A DNA stretch of 12,265 nt from JBGTCY01 sp041748615 (GTDB taxonomy: Bacteria; Bacteroidota; Bacteroidia; Chitinophagales; CAIOSU01), in contig JBGTCY010000117.1 in assembly GCA_041748615.1 (NCBI GenBank), positions 1 through 12,265 of the forward strand, given 5' to 3'. The translations under genes were made by a program, and so were the position numbers. Positions 6,010 through 12,265 of this stretch are shown here, in pieces (the first letter of the stretch is position 1; each line of letters begins with the position of its first letter). The notes beneath the pieces are model-generated. The model saw only the letters and a program-made list of their open reading frames with translations, did no database searches and was not told the origin of the DNA.

Positions 6010-6900
6010 ATGGATTTTACTACCGGCAAATTAGCGTTCAACGAACTTTTTTCGCTTTACAAAAATGCACCTAACCTGTTGTTGTTTGCCAGCCCGTTTA
6101 TGTTGCTTTTTGTGTGGCTGGAATACCGTTACAGCAAACGTAAAAATCTCGGGCTTTACTCCCCGAAAGACCTGAAGGCTTCCATTGGAGTCGGGTTGGG
6201 CTACCTTGCTGTGACAGCTGCCATCGGCATTATCACGATTTACACGGTGTGGTGGTTCTATTTTCATTTGACTCCTTCCGCGTTCCTGATGCCGGTGACA
6301 TGGTGGTCATTTTTACTTTGTGCTGTCGTATATGATTTCGCGCGTTACTGGGCGCATCGGGTGGCGCACGAACAAAGGTTTTGGTGGGCTTCTCATATCA
6401 CGCACCATTCCTCCGAAAAATATAATCTCACAGTCAGTTTTCGGCTTTGCTGGGTTGACCAGGTGAAACTCATTTTTTTCCTGCCGGTGGTATTAATCGG
6501 CTTTGACCCCATCATGTTTTTCTTCGTGCATCAAATCGGCATTCTTTATCAGTTTTGGCAACATACCGAACTCATCCGCCCGATGCCCGCGTGGTTTGAA
6601 TATATTTTTGTTACGCCCACCAACCATCGGGTGCATCACGGTAAAAATGCAGTTTACATTGACAAGAATTACGGCTCGATGTTTATCATCTGGGACCGCA
6701 TGTTCGGCACGTATGTACAACCCGGTGAACGTCCTGATTACGGGGTGAAGCAGCCGATTAATTCCTACAACCCGGTTTACTTAGTGTTCCACGAATATGT
6801 GGACATATTCCGCGATGTCATGAGCGCGAAAACCTGGCGCGACCGCGTTAAAGCCGCTTTCGGCAGACCGGGCGCTTATGAGTCAGAGAAGCGTTTTTAA
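6010..6900 (+). CDS. fatty acid hydroxylase / sterol desaturase superfamily membrane protein, 296 aa
   Basis: Integral membrane non-haem di-iron oxygenase family, whose members hydroxylate or desaturate lipids, sterols or carotenoids. The histidine clusters are present in family order: HRVAH (H116, H120), HITHH (H129, H132, H133), H174 and H185 in the membrane segment, and HRVHH (H206, H209, H210). About four hydrophobic spans are visible at roughly residues 22-40, 60-85, 95-112 and 150-180. Length is typical of the family. WDRMFGTY after the last histidine box is also common in alkylglycerol-monooxygenase-like members. The substrate cannot be read from the sequence. A perfect TAnnTTTG element lies 32 bp upstream. 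The neighbouring exported protein does not reveal a pathway. Confidence 0.9.
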   Translation: MDFTTGKLAFNELFSLYKNAPNLLLFASPFMLLFVWLEYRYSKRKNLGLYSPKDLKASIGVGLGYLAVTAAIGIITIYTVWWFYFHLTPSAFLMPVTWWSFLLCAVVYDFARYWAHRVAHEQRFWWASHITHHSSEKYNLTVSFRLCWVDQVKLIFFLPVVLIGFDPIMFFFVHQIGILYQFWQHTELIRPMPAWFEYIFVTPTNHRVHHGKNAVYIDKNYGSMFIIWDRMFGTYVQPGERPDYGVKQPINSYNPVYLVFHEYVDIFRDVMSAKTWRDRVKAAFGRPGAYESEKRF

Positions 6901-6965
6901 GCAAATGAAGTGCTAAGACCGTTTTGCCCACAGTAAAAAAAGTCAACCTATTTCAGTCAAGGTCA

Positions 6966-7103
6966 GAATTGAAATTACAAATCACAAAATGCAAATCTCA
7001 CATCGCAGAGTGTATGAATTGGTTTGTGATTTGATTTTTTAGAATTTGAATATTATTTGTTTTTTTGGGAATTATTTTTTGAGAATTGATTTTTGGGCGC
7101 TTA
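6966..7103 (-). repeat. AT-rich 7-bp-phased intergenic repeat, copy B
   Basis: On the plus strand 6964-7012 reads as seven consecutive heptamers, including GAAATTA, CAAATCA, CAAAATG, CAAATCT and CACATCG. Read on the minus strand the whole element starts TAAGCGCC at 7103, passes through CAAATAATATTCAA and ends in GTGATTTGTAATTTCAAT. This is the same order as copy A at 4650-4906. The element fills the gap between two convergent genes. It may act in transcription ending, but no classical terminator is seen. Confidence 0.6.
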
Positions 7104-7142
7104 AAAACGACAACTTGTTTGTAGGTTTTATTTTATAAGAGC

Positions 7143-8771
7143 CTAAGTCTGCATCACCCCCACATTAAACGCTTTTGAAGCGGGCGCGTGACTCGCGGCT
7201 TCGATGCCCATCGCGATGACATTGCGCGTTTCAATGGGGTCTATGATTTTATCCACCCACAGGCGGGCTGCGGCATAATAAGGCGTTGTGGCGACATTAA
7301 ATTTGTCGGTGATTTCAGTAAGCAGCTTTTTTTTCTCTTCAGGGGTTACTTCTTTTTCTTTCTTCGAGCCAAGCTGAATTTGCAATAACGTGCTTGCCGC
7401 CTGCTCGCCACCCATCACAGCCATTTTCGCGGTGGGCCAGGCGAATATCAAGCGAGGGTCATAGGCTTTTCCGCACATCGCATAATTGCCCGCGCCATAA
7501 GAATTGCCGGTGATAATCGTGAACTTGGGTACGACTGAATTCGCTACCGCGTTCACCAATTTTGCGCCATCCTTGATGATGCCGCCATGTTCTGAACGGG
7601 TGCCTACCATAAATCCGGTGACATCCTGCAGGAACACCAATGGAATATTTTTCTGATTGCAGTTCATAATGAACCGGGCGGCTTTGTCAGCCGAATCAGA
7701 ATAAATCACTCCGCCAAACTGCATCTCGCCTTTGGCGTTTTTTAAAACGATTCGCTGATTGGCAACAATCCCAACCGCCCAACCTTCAACGCGGGCATAA
7801 CCGCAGAGAATTGTTTTTCCGTAGCCCTGTTTGTATTCATTAAATTCAGAATTGTCAACGATGCGCTTGATGATTTCCAGCGTGTTGTAAGGTTTTTTAT
7901 TCCCTTCGGGAAAGGTGCCGTAAATCTCTTTCGCATCCGCAGTCGGAGGCGCTGGCGTTGCTCTGTCAAAACCCGCGTTTTCCCGGTTGCCTAACTTACC
8001 CATGATTTTTCGAATCGTCTTCAGGCATTCCTGGTCGTTTTTGCAACGATAGTCAGTAATGCCGGATATTTCAGTGGTCGTGAGCGCGCCTCCCAGTGTT
8101 TCCTTGTCCACCTCCTCTCCGATTGCGGCTTTCACCAGGTAGGGACCCGCGAGAAAAATAGAGCCTGTTTTTTCAACAATCAGCACCTCATCGCTCATTA
8201 TCGGAAGGTAAGCGCCACCTGCTACACAACTGCCCATGATGGCGGCAATCTGGGTGATACCCATCGAAGACATGACGGCATTGTTGCGGAAAATTCTGCC
8301 GAAATGCTCTTTGTCCGGAAAAATCTCATCCTGCATGGGAAGAAAAACACCCGCGCTATCCACTAAATAAATAATTGGCAACCGGTTTTCCATCGCGATT
8401 TCCTGGGCGCGAAGGTTTTTCTTGGCTGTGATTGGGAACCATGCGCCTGCTTTCACAGTAGCATCATTAGCAACTACTACGCACATGCGATCGGAAACAT
8501 ATCCGATGCCGACAATCACCCCGCCTGCCGGACAGCCTCCCTGCTCTTCATACATCCCGTCACCACATAATTCACCCAGTTCAAGAAATGGTTTTCCTTT
8601 ATCTAACAATTCATCCACGCGCTCGCGGGCGGTCAGTTTGCCCTGATCGTGCTGCTTCTGAATATTTTTCTTCCCCCCACCCTGCTTCGCGGTTTCTACC
8701 TTTTTCTTTAATTGCGCGACCAACAGCTTCATCGCGTCTTCATTGCGGTTAAATTCTAGATTTTGTTTCAT
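7143..8771 (-). CDS. acyl-CoA carboxylase carboxyltransferase (beta) subunit, methylcrotonyl-CoA-like, 542 aa
   Basis: Biotin-dependent carboxyltransferase that moves CO2 from carboxybiotin to an acyl-CoA. Both crotonase-fold halves are present. The N-half has NDATVKAGAW (103-112), LVDSAGVFLP (136-145) and GSCVAGGAYLP (180-190) for the first oxyanion hole. The C-half has QDVTGFMVG and GNSYGAGNYAMCG (422-434) for the second. The pattern of DATVKxGxxxPIT, RAQEIAxENRLP and FPDxxHFGRIF is closest to methylcrotonyl-CoA carboxylase beta (leucine breakdown), though propionyl- or geranyl-CoA carboxylase cannot be excluded. The start is placed at the ATG at 8771. An in-frame TTG at 8786 overlaps a TAnnTTTG promoter element and is less likely. 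No biotin carboxylase or biotin carrier subunit lies nearby, so the alpha partner is encoded elsewhere. It lies 79 bp downstream of the DUF212 gene on the same strand. Confidence 0.92.
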   Translation of the reverse strand: MKQNLEFNRNEDAMKLLVAQLKKKVETAKQGGGKKNIQKQHDQGKLTARERVDELLDKGKPFLELGELCGDGMYEEQGGCPAGGVIVGIGYVSDRMCVVVANDATVKAGAWFPITAKKNLRAQEIAMENRLPIIYLVDSAGVFLPMQDEIFPDKEHFGRIFRNNAVMSSMGITQIAAIMGSCVAGGAYLPIMSDEVLIVEKTGSIFLAGPYLVKAAIGEEVDKETLGGALTTTEISGITDYRCKNDQECLKTIRKIMGKLGNRENAGFDRATPAPPTADAKEIYGTFPEGNKKPYNTLEIIKRIVDNSEFNEYKQGYGKTILCGYARVEGWAVGIVANQRIVLKNAKGEMQFGGVIYSDSADKAARFIMNCNQKNIPLVFLQDVTGFMVGTRSEHGGIIKDGAKLVNAVANSVVPKFTIITGNSYGAGNYAMCGKAYDPRLIFAWPTAKMAVMGGEQAASTLLQIQLGSKKEKEVTPEEKKKLLTEITDKFNVATTPYYAAARLWVDKIIDPIETRNVIAMGIEAASHAPASKAFNVGVMQT

Positions 8772-8783
8772 AATTCCGATGTG

Positions 8784-8791
8784 CAAACATA
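8784..8791 (-). promoter_or_regulatory. Bacteroidota -7 element for the carboxylase gene; decides its start
   Basis: On the minus strand TATGTTTG matches TAnnTTTG in full and ends 12 bp before the ATG at 8771. If used, it gives the carboxylase its own promoter with a very short leader, and it rules out the upstream TTG at 8786 as start. No clear -33 box is seen. Confidence 0.35.
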
Positions 8792-8850
8792 CAAATTCAA
8801 TGGCATGGAAGTTTGGTGAAATTGCGATTTTATGGCTTGAAATCTGTGTT

Positions 8851-9348
8851 TCAAAGACTCGTCAGCGTAGAACTGACCACCCAGCGGAGCCAAAAACTTA
8901 CGATTACCCCCAAACCGGCACCGGCTAACACTTCCGTTGGCGTGTGACCCAGCAGTTCTTTCAGTTTCCCTCTGTTGAGGGCGGGGTCGCTGAGAAAAAA
9001 GTTTTGAATAATCTGATTGAGCACCACTGCCTGCCTGCTTGCCGCCCTGCGCACACCTGCGGCATCATACATCACGATAGAGGCTACGCAGGCAGCGATG
9101 GCAAAAGAGATGGAGTCAAAACCCTCAATCAATCCGACAGAAGCCGCCATGGAAACAACAGTGGAACTATGGCTGGATGGCATTCCGCCTGTTGAAACTA
9201 ATATTGAAAAATCAAGAGTTCTTTTCTTGATTGCGATGATGAAAGTTTTGAGCCACTGCGCCACCAGGTTGGAAAAAGTGGCGGCAACCAATACCTCAAA
9301 TCCATTGGAATCAATCGCGTGAAGAAAAAAAAGATACTTCTCGTACAT
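8851..9348 (-). CDS. divergent PAP2 (DUF212, YuiD-like) membrane protein, 165 aa
   Basis: Small membrane protein of the divergent PAP2 family, a relative of phosphatidic acid and undecaprenyl-pyrophosphate phosphatases. Family motifs are intact: GGMPSSHS (54-61), YDAAGVRRAASRQA (94-107) with N111, and LGHTPTEVLAGAGLG (133-147). These correspond to the SxxH, R and H catalytic region of PAP2 enzymes, but activity of this subgroup is not firmly established. Hydrophobic stretches at about 17-37, 62-93 and 138-160 suggest three to four membrane spans. Length is normal for the family. It starts 29 bp after the purC stop on the same strand, so it is probably co-transcribed with purC. No link in function to purine synthesis is evident. 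Confidence 0.88.
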   Translation of the reverse strand: MYEKYLFFLHAIDSNGFEVLVAATFSNLVAQWLKTFIIAIKKRTLDFSILVSTGGMPSSHSSTVVSMAASVGLIEGFDSISFAIAACVASIVMYDAAGVRRAASRQAVVLNQIIQNFFLSDPALNRGKLKELLGHTPTEVLAGAGLGVIVSFWLRWVVSSTLTSL

Positions 9349-9377
9349 GGAATGTTTCTGGCAGTTTAAGGTTGATT

Positions 9378-10346
9378 TTAAGACAGTTTTTCCAAAACTT
9401 TCAGCACATTATTTTCGATTCTTTGCAGGACATTTTCATAGGAAGCCGGTTGAAATTTTTCACCCATTAACAGTTCATATAATTCAATGTAGCGTTTGCT
9501 GATACTTTCAACAAACTCATCGGTCAAGGCAGGCATCACCTGCCCTTCCAAGCCCTGAAAATGATTGGCAATGAGCCATTCGCGCACAAATTCTTTGGAT
9601 AATTGCTTTTGCTTTTCACCCTTCGATTGGCGCGCCTCATAGCCATCCGCGTAAAAATAGCGGGAAGAATCAGGCGTATGAATTTCATCAATCAGATAAA
9701 TCACCCCATCCTGCCTTCCAAATTCATATTTCGTGTCCACTAAGATTAAACCATGTTTCAACGCTACTTCAGTTCCGCGCTGAAAAAGGGCGCGGGTGTA
9801 TTTTTCCAGCGTTTCCCATTCCTGTTCAGTAACGATGTTCTTTTTTAAAATATCCTCTTTTGAAATATCTTCATCGTGACCTGCATCCGCTTTGGTAGCC
9901 GGAGTAATGATGGGCGCTGGAAATTTATCATGTTCCTTTAATCCATCCGGCAGACGCACCCCGCAGAGTTCGCGCTTCCCGCTTTTATATTCCCGCCATG
10001 CATGTCCCGTCAGATAGCCCCGAATCACCATTTCAATTTTAATCGGTTCGCATTTTCTGCCGATGGAAACATTCGGGTCGGGGGTTTCAAGCAGCCAGTT
10101 AGGACAAACATCCCGGCAAGATTTCAAAAAATGCGTGGCGATTTGATTGAGCACCTGACCCTTGTGCGGAATCGGTCGCGGCAGAATCACGTCAAACGCG
10201 CTGATGCGGTCGCTGGCAATCATCACTAAGTAGCGGTCGTCAATCTGATAGACATCACGGACCTTGCCATGATAAACGCTTTTCTGGCGGGGGAAATTAA
10301 AATCAGTGCGGGTGATGCAGGAAGTGGGCGCAGCGGTTGAGTTCAT
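9378..10346 (-). CDS. purC: phosphoribosylaminoimidazole-succinocarboxamide synthase (SAICAR synthetase), 322 aa
   Basis: Catalyses the ATP-dependent joining of CAIR and aspartate to SAICAR in de novo purine synthesis, in the cytoplasm. Family signatures are GKVRDVY (27-33, nucleotide loop), ASDRISAFD (44-52), MVIRGYLTGHAW (106-117), VDTKYEFG (203-210) and DEIHTPDSSRY (220-230). At 322 residues it belongs to the longer SAICAR synthetase type also found in yeast, rather than the ~240-residue E. coli type. The ATG at 10346 precedes a short variable leader before the conserved part. It is first in a leftward run with the DUF212 gene (29-bp gap) and the carboxylase. The gene upstream is divergent. 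Confidence 0.96.
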   Translation of the reverse strand: MNSTAAPTSCITRTDFNFPRQKSVYHGKVRDVYQIDDRYLVMIASDRISAFDVILPRPIPHKGQVLNQIATHFLKSCRDVCPNWLLETPDPNVSIGRKCEPIKIEMVIRGYLTGHAWREYKSGKRELCGVRLPDGLKEHDKFPAPIITPATKADAGHDEDISKEDILKKNIVTEQEWETLEKYTRALFQRGTEVALKHGLILVDTKYEFGRQDGVIYLIDEIHTPDSSRYFYADGYEARQSKGEKQKQLSKEFVREWLIANHFQGLEGQVMPALTDEFVESISKRYIELYELLMGEKFQPASYENVLQRIENNVLKVLEKLS

Positions 10347-10441
10347 GGAATAAATTTTTTTACCGAAAATTAACGGAGGCTAATTTAATGAATAAATAAA
10401 AAGTATTTTTCCGGTTGAAATTAATTTCATCCAAACATCAA
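10347..10441. promoter_or_regulatory. divergent promoter region for purC and the methyltransferase gene
   Basis: This 95-bp AT-rich gap must drive both genes. TAATTTTC on the minus strand (10372-10365), 18 bp before purC, and TATTTTTC on the plus strand (10404-10411), 30 bp before the ATG at 10442, each miss TAnnTTTG by the last base. No purine operator or riboswitch was recognised. Confidence 0.25.
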
Positions 10442-11260
10442 ATGAAAGTCTCTTTTTTTGATAAAATTTACCTGCTGCTGAAAATATACGGCAACCTGCA
10501 CCGTCTCCCCTTCCGGTATTTTTTTCATGTCTTGCTGAAACCGGCTGAAAACATCCGCTTCACCGAGTTGGGGTATCTTGTGAAATACCTGAAAACAAAC
10601 AAGTCACCACATTTTGAGCGGATTCTTGATGTTTCATCGCCTTTTATTCTTTCATATATTTTATCCGCTAAAAGCAATGTATTGAAAACAGACATCAATC
10701 CGGATGAAAAAAAATACATCGCTGAAAGTAATCAACTCAGTTTCAAAACCGGGAACGCACTGAGTTTGAGTTTTGATAACGACTCTTTTGATTTTGTCTA
10801 TTCGGTGAGTGTGATTGAACACATTTATGAGCGATACATTTCAGCAGTTCAGGAAATGATTCGGGTGACAAAAACAGGTGGTTTGATATATCTGACGTTT
10901 CCGGTTTCCAATGAATTCCGGGAAGAATGGCTGGAGCAGGATATTTACTCACACCAACACCAGACTTCCGGAAAAGTGTTTTTCCAATATCGTTTCGGGA
11001 AAAAACAAGTGGATGAACTTTTAAGCAAACTGCCGGACGTTTCAATAGTCGCCTGTGATATTTTCTGGGAAAAAAAAGCGGGCAGTTTTGATAAAATGAT
11101 TTTCAGGATGCGAAAAAAAACCGGCATCAAAGTAATTGATTTTTTGAAAAACACTTTTCTGGGAAACTATCACGGATTCACCTTACTTGAAACCGAACCG
11201 CAGAATCTTCACTATGAAAAACCCTTTGGGAATGTTTCTCTTTTGTTGAAGAAAAATTAG
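10442..11260 (+). CDS. class I SAM-dependent methyltransferase-like protein, 272 aa
   Basis: Looks like a Methyltransf_11-type Rossmann enzyme. ILDVSSPF (61-68) sits where motif I belongs but lacks the usual GxGxG, having serines instead. KTDINPDE (82-89) supplies the acidic residue expected to bind the SAM ribose. NALSLSF to DFVYSVSVIEHI (105-128) is a good motif of the DLPFDDxSFDVVxSxxVLEHI kind. RVTKTGGLIYLTFPV (141-155) matches the strand after it. Residues 1-50 are basic and hydrophobic and 215-272 are basic, without recognised domains. The start is the ATG at 10442; an in-frame TTG at 10415 adds nine poorly motivated residues. It lies alone, divergent from purC and convergent with phoH. 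The substrate is unknown. The altered motif I leaves open reduced or lost methyltransferase activity. Confidence 0.8.
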   Translation: MKVSFFDKIYLLLKIYGNLHRLPFRYFFHVLLKPAENIRFTELGYLVKYLKTNKSPHFERILDVSSPFILSYILSAKSNVLKTDINPDEKKYIAESNQLSFKTGNALSLSFDNDSFDFVYSVSVIEHIYERYISAVQEMIRVTKTGGLIYLTFPVSNEFREEWLEQDIYSHQHQTSGKVFFQYRFGKKQVDELLSKLPDVSIVACDIFWEKKAGSFDKMIFRMRKKTGIKVIDFLKNTFLGNYHGFTLLETEPQNLHYEKPFGNVSLLLKKN

Positions 11261-11310
11261 GATAGTAACAGGAGTTTGAAAAGTAAAAAACCGAAAATCA
11301 TCAATGCTAC
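11261..11310. other. short convergent intergenic gap
   Basis: Fifty bases between the stop codons of two convergent genes. No hairpin strong enough to call a terminator is visible. Confidence 0.5.
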
Positions 11311-12265
11311 TTAATTCGTTCTCCCTCCGTTCTGCTCACCTTCTTTCGAGTAAGCGCTGATGATTTTTTTCACCAACCGGTGACGAATGACATCGCTTTC
11401 GGTGAGATAGACAGTGGCGATTCCGTCAATATTTTCAAGAATGCGGATGGCGGTTGTCAATCCGGAAGCCTGGTTTTTGGGCAAATCAATTTGAGTGAGG
11501 TCGCCCGTGACGATACATTTCGCGGAGGGACCGATACGTGTCAAAAACATTTTTAGCTGAGCGTTGGTCGCGTTTTGCGCTTCGTCCAAGATGATATAAG
11601 AATGGTCGAGTGTTCTTCCGCGCATGAATGCGAGTGGCGCCACTTCGATAATCCTGTTCTGCATGTAGTAATTCAGCTTGTCAATCGGAATCATATCATC
11701 CAGCGCGTCATATAAGGGACGCAGATAGGGGTCAATTTTTTCCTTGAGGTCGCCCGGCAGAAAACCGAGGCTTTCCCCTGCTTCCACAGCCGGACGGGTG
11801 AGAATGATTTTCTTAATCACACGATTGCGCAACGCGCGAACCGCCAGAGCGACAGCGGTGTAAGTTTTCCCGGTACCTGCCGGACCAATCGCAAAAAGGA
11901 TGTCATTTGTTTCGCTCAGCTTCACCATCTTGCGCTGATTGGAAGTACGCGCGCGCACCATCAGCCCGTTTCTGCCATGCACCAGCACTTCATCGCCATT
12001 CTCGCCCGGGAAGGCATCTTCCGGTGCAATTCCAATGACAATATCTTCCACTTGTTTTTCTGAAAGCGAGCCGTGTTTGCTGATGACCTGCAGCAATTCT
12101 TCCACTTTCACTTGAAACTTGTCTATTTCTTCTTCGCTTCCCGCAACTTTGATTTTGTTGCCCCGTGAAACGATTTTTAATCCGGGAAAAGATTTTTTTA
12201 AAAACAGCAGGTTGGAATTATTAACGCCAAAGAACTCTACGAGATTGACGTTTTCAAGATTGATG
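11311..12265 (-). CDS. PhoH family P-loop ATPase (5' end outside window), 317 residues visible
   Basis: PhoH-like protein, a cytoplasmic ATPase of the helicase-related class often tied to RNA metabolism and phosphate stress; its exact job is not settled. Counting visible residues from the window edge, 1-51 (INLENVNLVEFFGVNNSNLL onward, with VSRGNKIKVAG) look like the N-terminal KH-like part. GPAGTGKT at 127-134 is Walker A, LTRPAVEAGESLGFLPGD at about 155-172 is the PhoH signature, and IILDEAQN at 224-231 is Walker B. TGDLTQIDLP and SDVIRHRLVKKII complete the family pattern. The frame is open through the right edge, and the GTG at 12111 is internal, not the start. Only a few N-terminal residues should be missing. 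The name phoH is used for the family, but this chromosomal form is closer to PhoL/YbeZ. Confidence 0.93.
   Translation of the reverse strand, partial: INLENVNLVEFFGVNNSNLLFLKKSFPGLKIVSRGNKIKVAGSEEEIDKFQVKVEELLQVISKHGSLSEKQVEDIVIGIAPEDAFPGENGDEVLVHGRNGLMVRARTSNQRKMVKLSETNDILFAIGPAGTGKTYTAVALAVRALRNRVIKKIILTRPAVEAGESLGFLPGDLKEKIDPYLRPLYDALDDMIPIDKLNYYMQNRIIEVAPLAFMRGRTLDHSYIILDEAQNATNAQLKMFLTRIGPSAKCIVTGDLTQIDLPKNQASGLTTAIRILENIDGIATVYLTESDVIRHRLVKKIISAYSKEGEQNGGRTN

Noticed and set aside
6942..6953. GTCAACCTATTT, also found near the IS end at 115-126, as an IS relic
   Set aside because: Only 12 identical bases in AT-rich DNA, with similarity decaying right after and no transposase remnant nearby; chance is adequate.
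10415..10441. TTG start for the methyltransferase
   Set aside because: It adds nine residues with no conservation argument; the ATG at 10442 is the simpler start and sits 30 bp after a promoter-like element.
12109..12111. GTG as the phoH start
   Set aside because: The frame is open upstream to the window edge and the 51 extra residues match the N-terminal part expected for PhoH proteins, so this GTG is internal.

Overview
The window looks like chromosome from a member of the Bacteroidota, most likely a gliding or environmental lineage. A secreted protein ends in a type IX secretion (T9SS) type A sorting domain. Sequences matching or close to the Bacteroidota -7 promoter element TAnnTTTG precede several genes, Shine-Dalgarno sequences are inconspicuous, and the intergenic DNA carries Bacteroidota-style 7-bp-phased repeats. 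No rRNA, tRNA or CRISPR array was recognised.

Left part (1-1744), mobile: the first 138 bases are the putative end of an IS element, holding the first 29 codons of a leftward transposase-like gene that runs off the window. Next comes a complete leftward tyrosine recombinase (242-1384), flanked by a perfect 14-bp direct repeat. Its upstream side (1441-1740) holds a G-rich tract, heptamer tracts and three copies of a 91-bp repeat. Each copy has constant flanks, a variable 21-nt core and a palindromic segment.

Middle part (1745-7142), rightward: a 916-residue secreted protein has an N-terminal lysyl-oxidase-like catalytic domain in which the copper histidines and both residues of the LTQ cofactor can be recognised. 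It continues with Ig-like and beta-sandwich modules and ends in the T9SS tail. It is followed by an unknown exported protein and a membrane di-iron fatty acid hydroxylase/sterol desaturase family protein. The last two genes lie between two related AT-rich heptamer-phased elements in opposite orientation (4650-4906 and 6966-7103).

Right part (7143-12265), housekeeping: leftward purC (purine synthesis), a divergent-PAP2/DUF212 membrane protein and an acyl-CoA carboxylase carboxyltransferase subunit form a likely transcription group. A rightward SAM methyltransferase-like gene sits between purC and a leftward phoH, whose start lies beyond the right edge.

The most interesting signals are the secreted lysyl oxidase homologue, and the recombinase with its adjacent 91-bp repeats sitting head to head with that gene. 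The arrangement resembles an integron or a recombinase-controlled surface gene, but no attC consensus is visible and a functional link is speculative.
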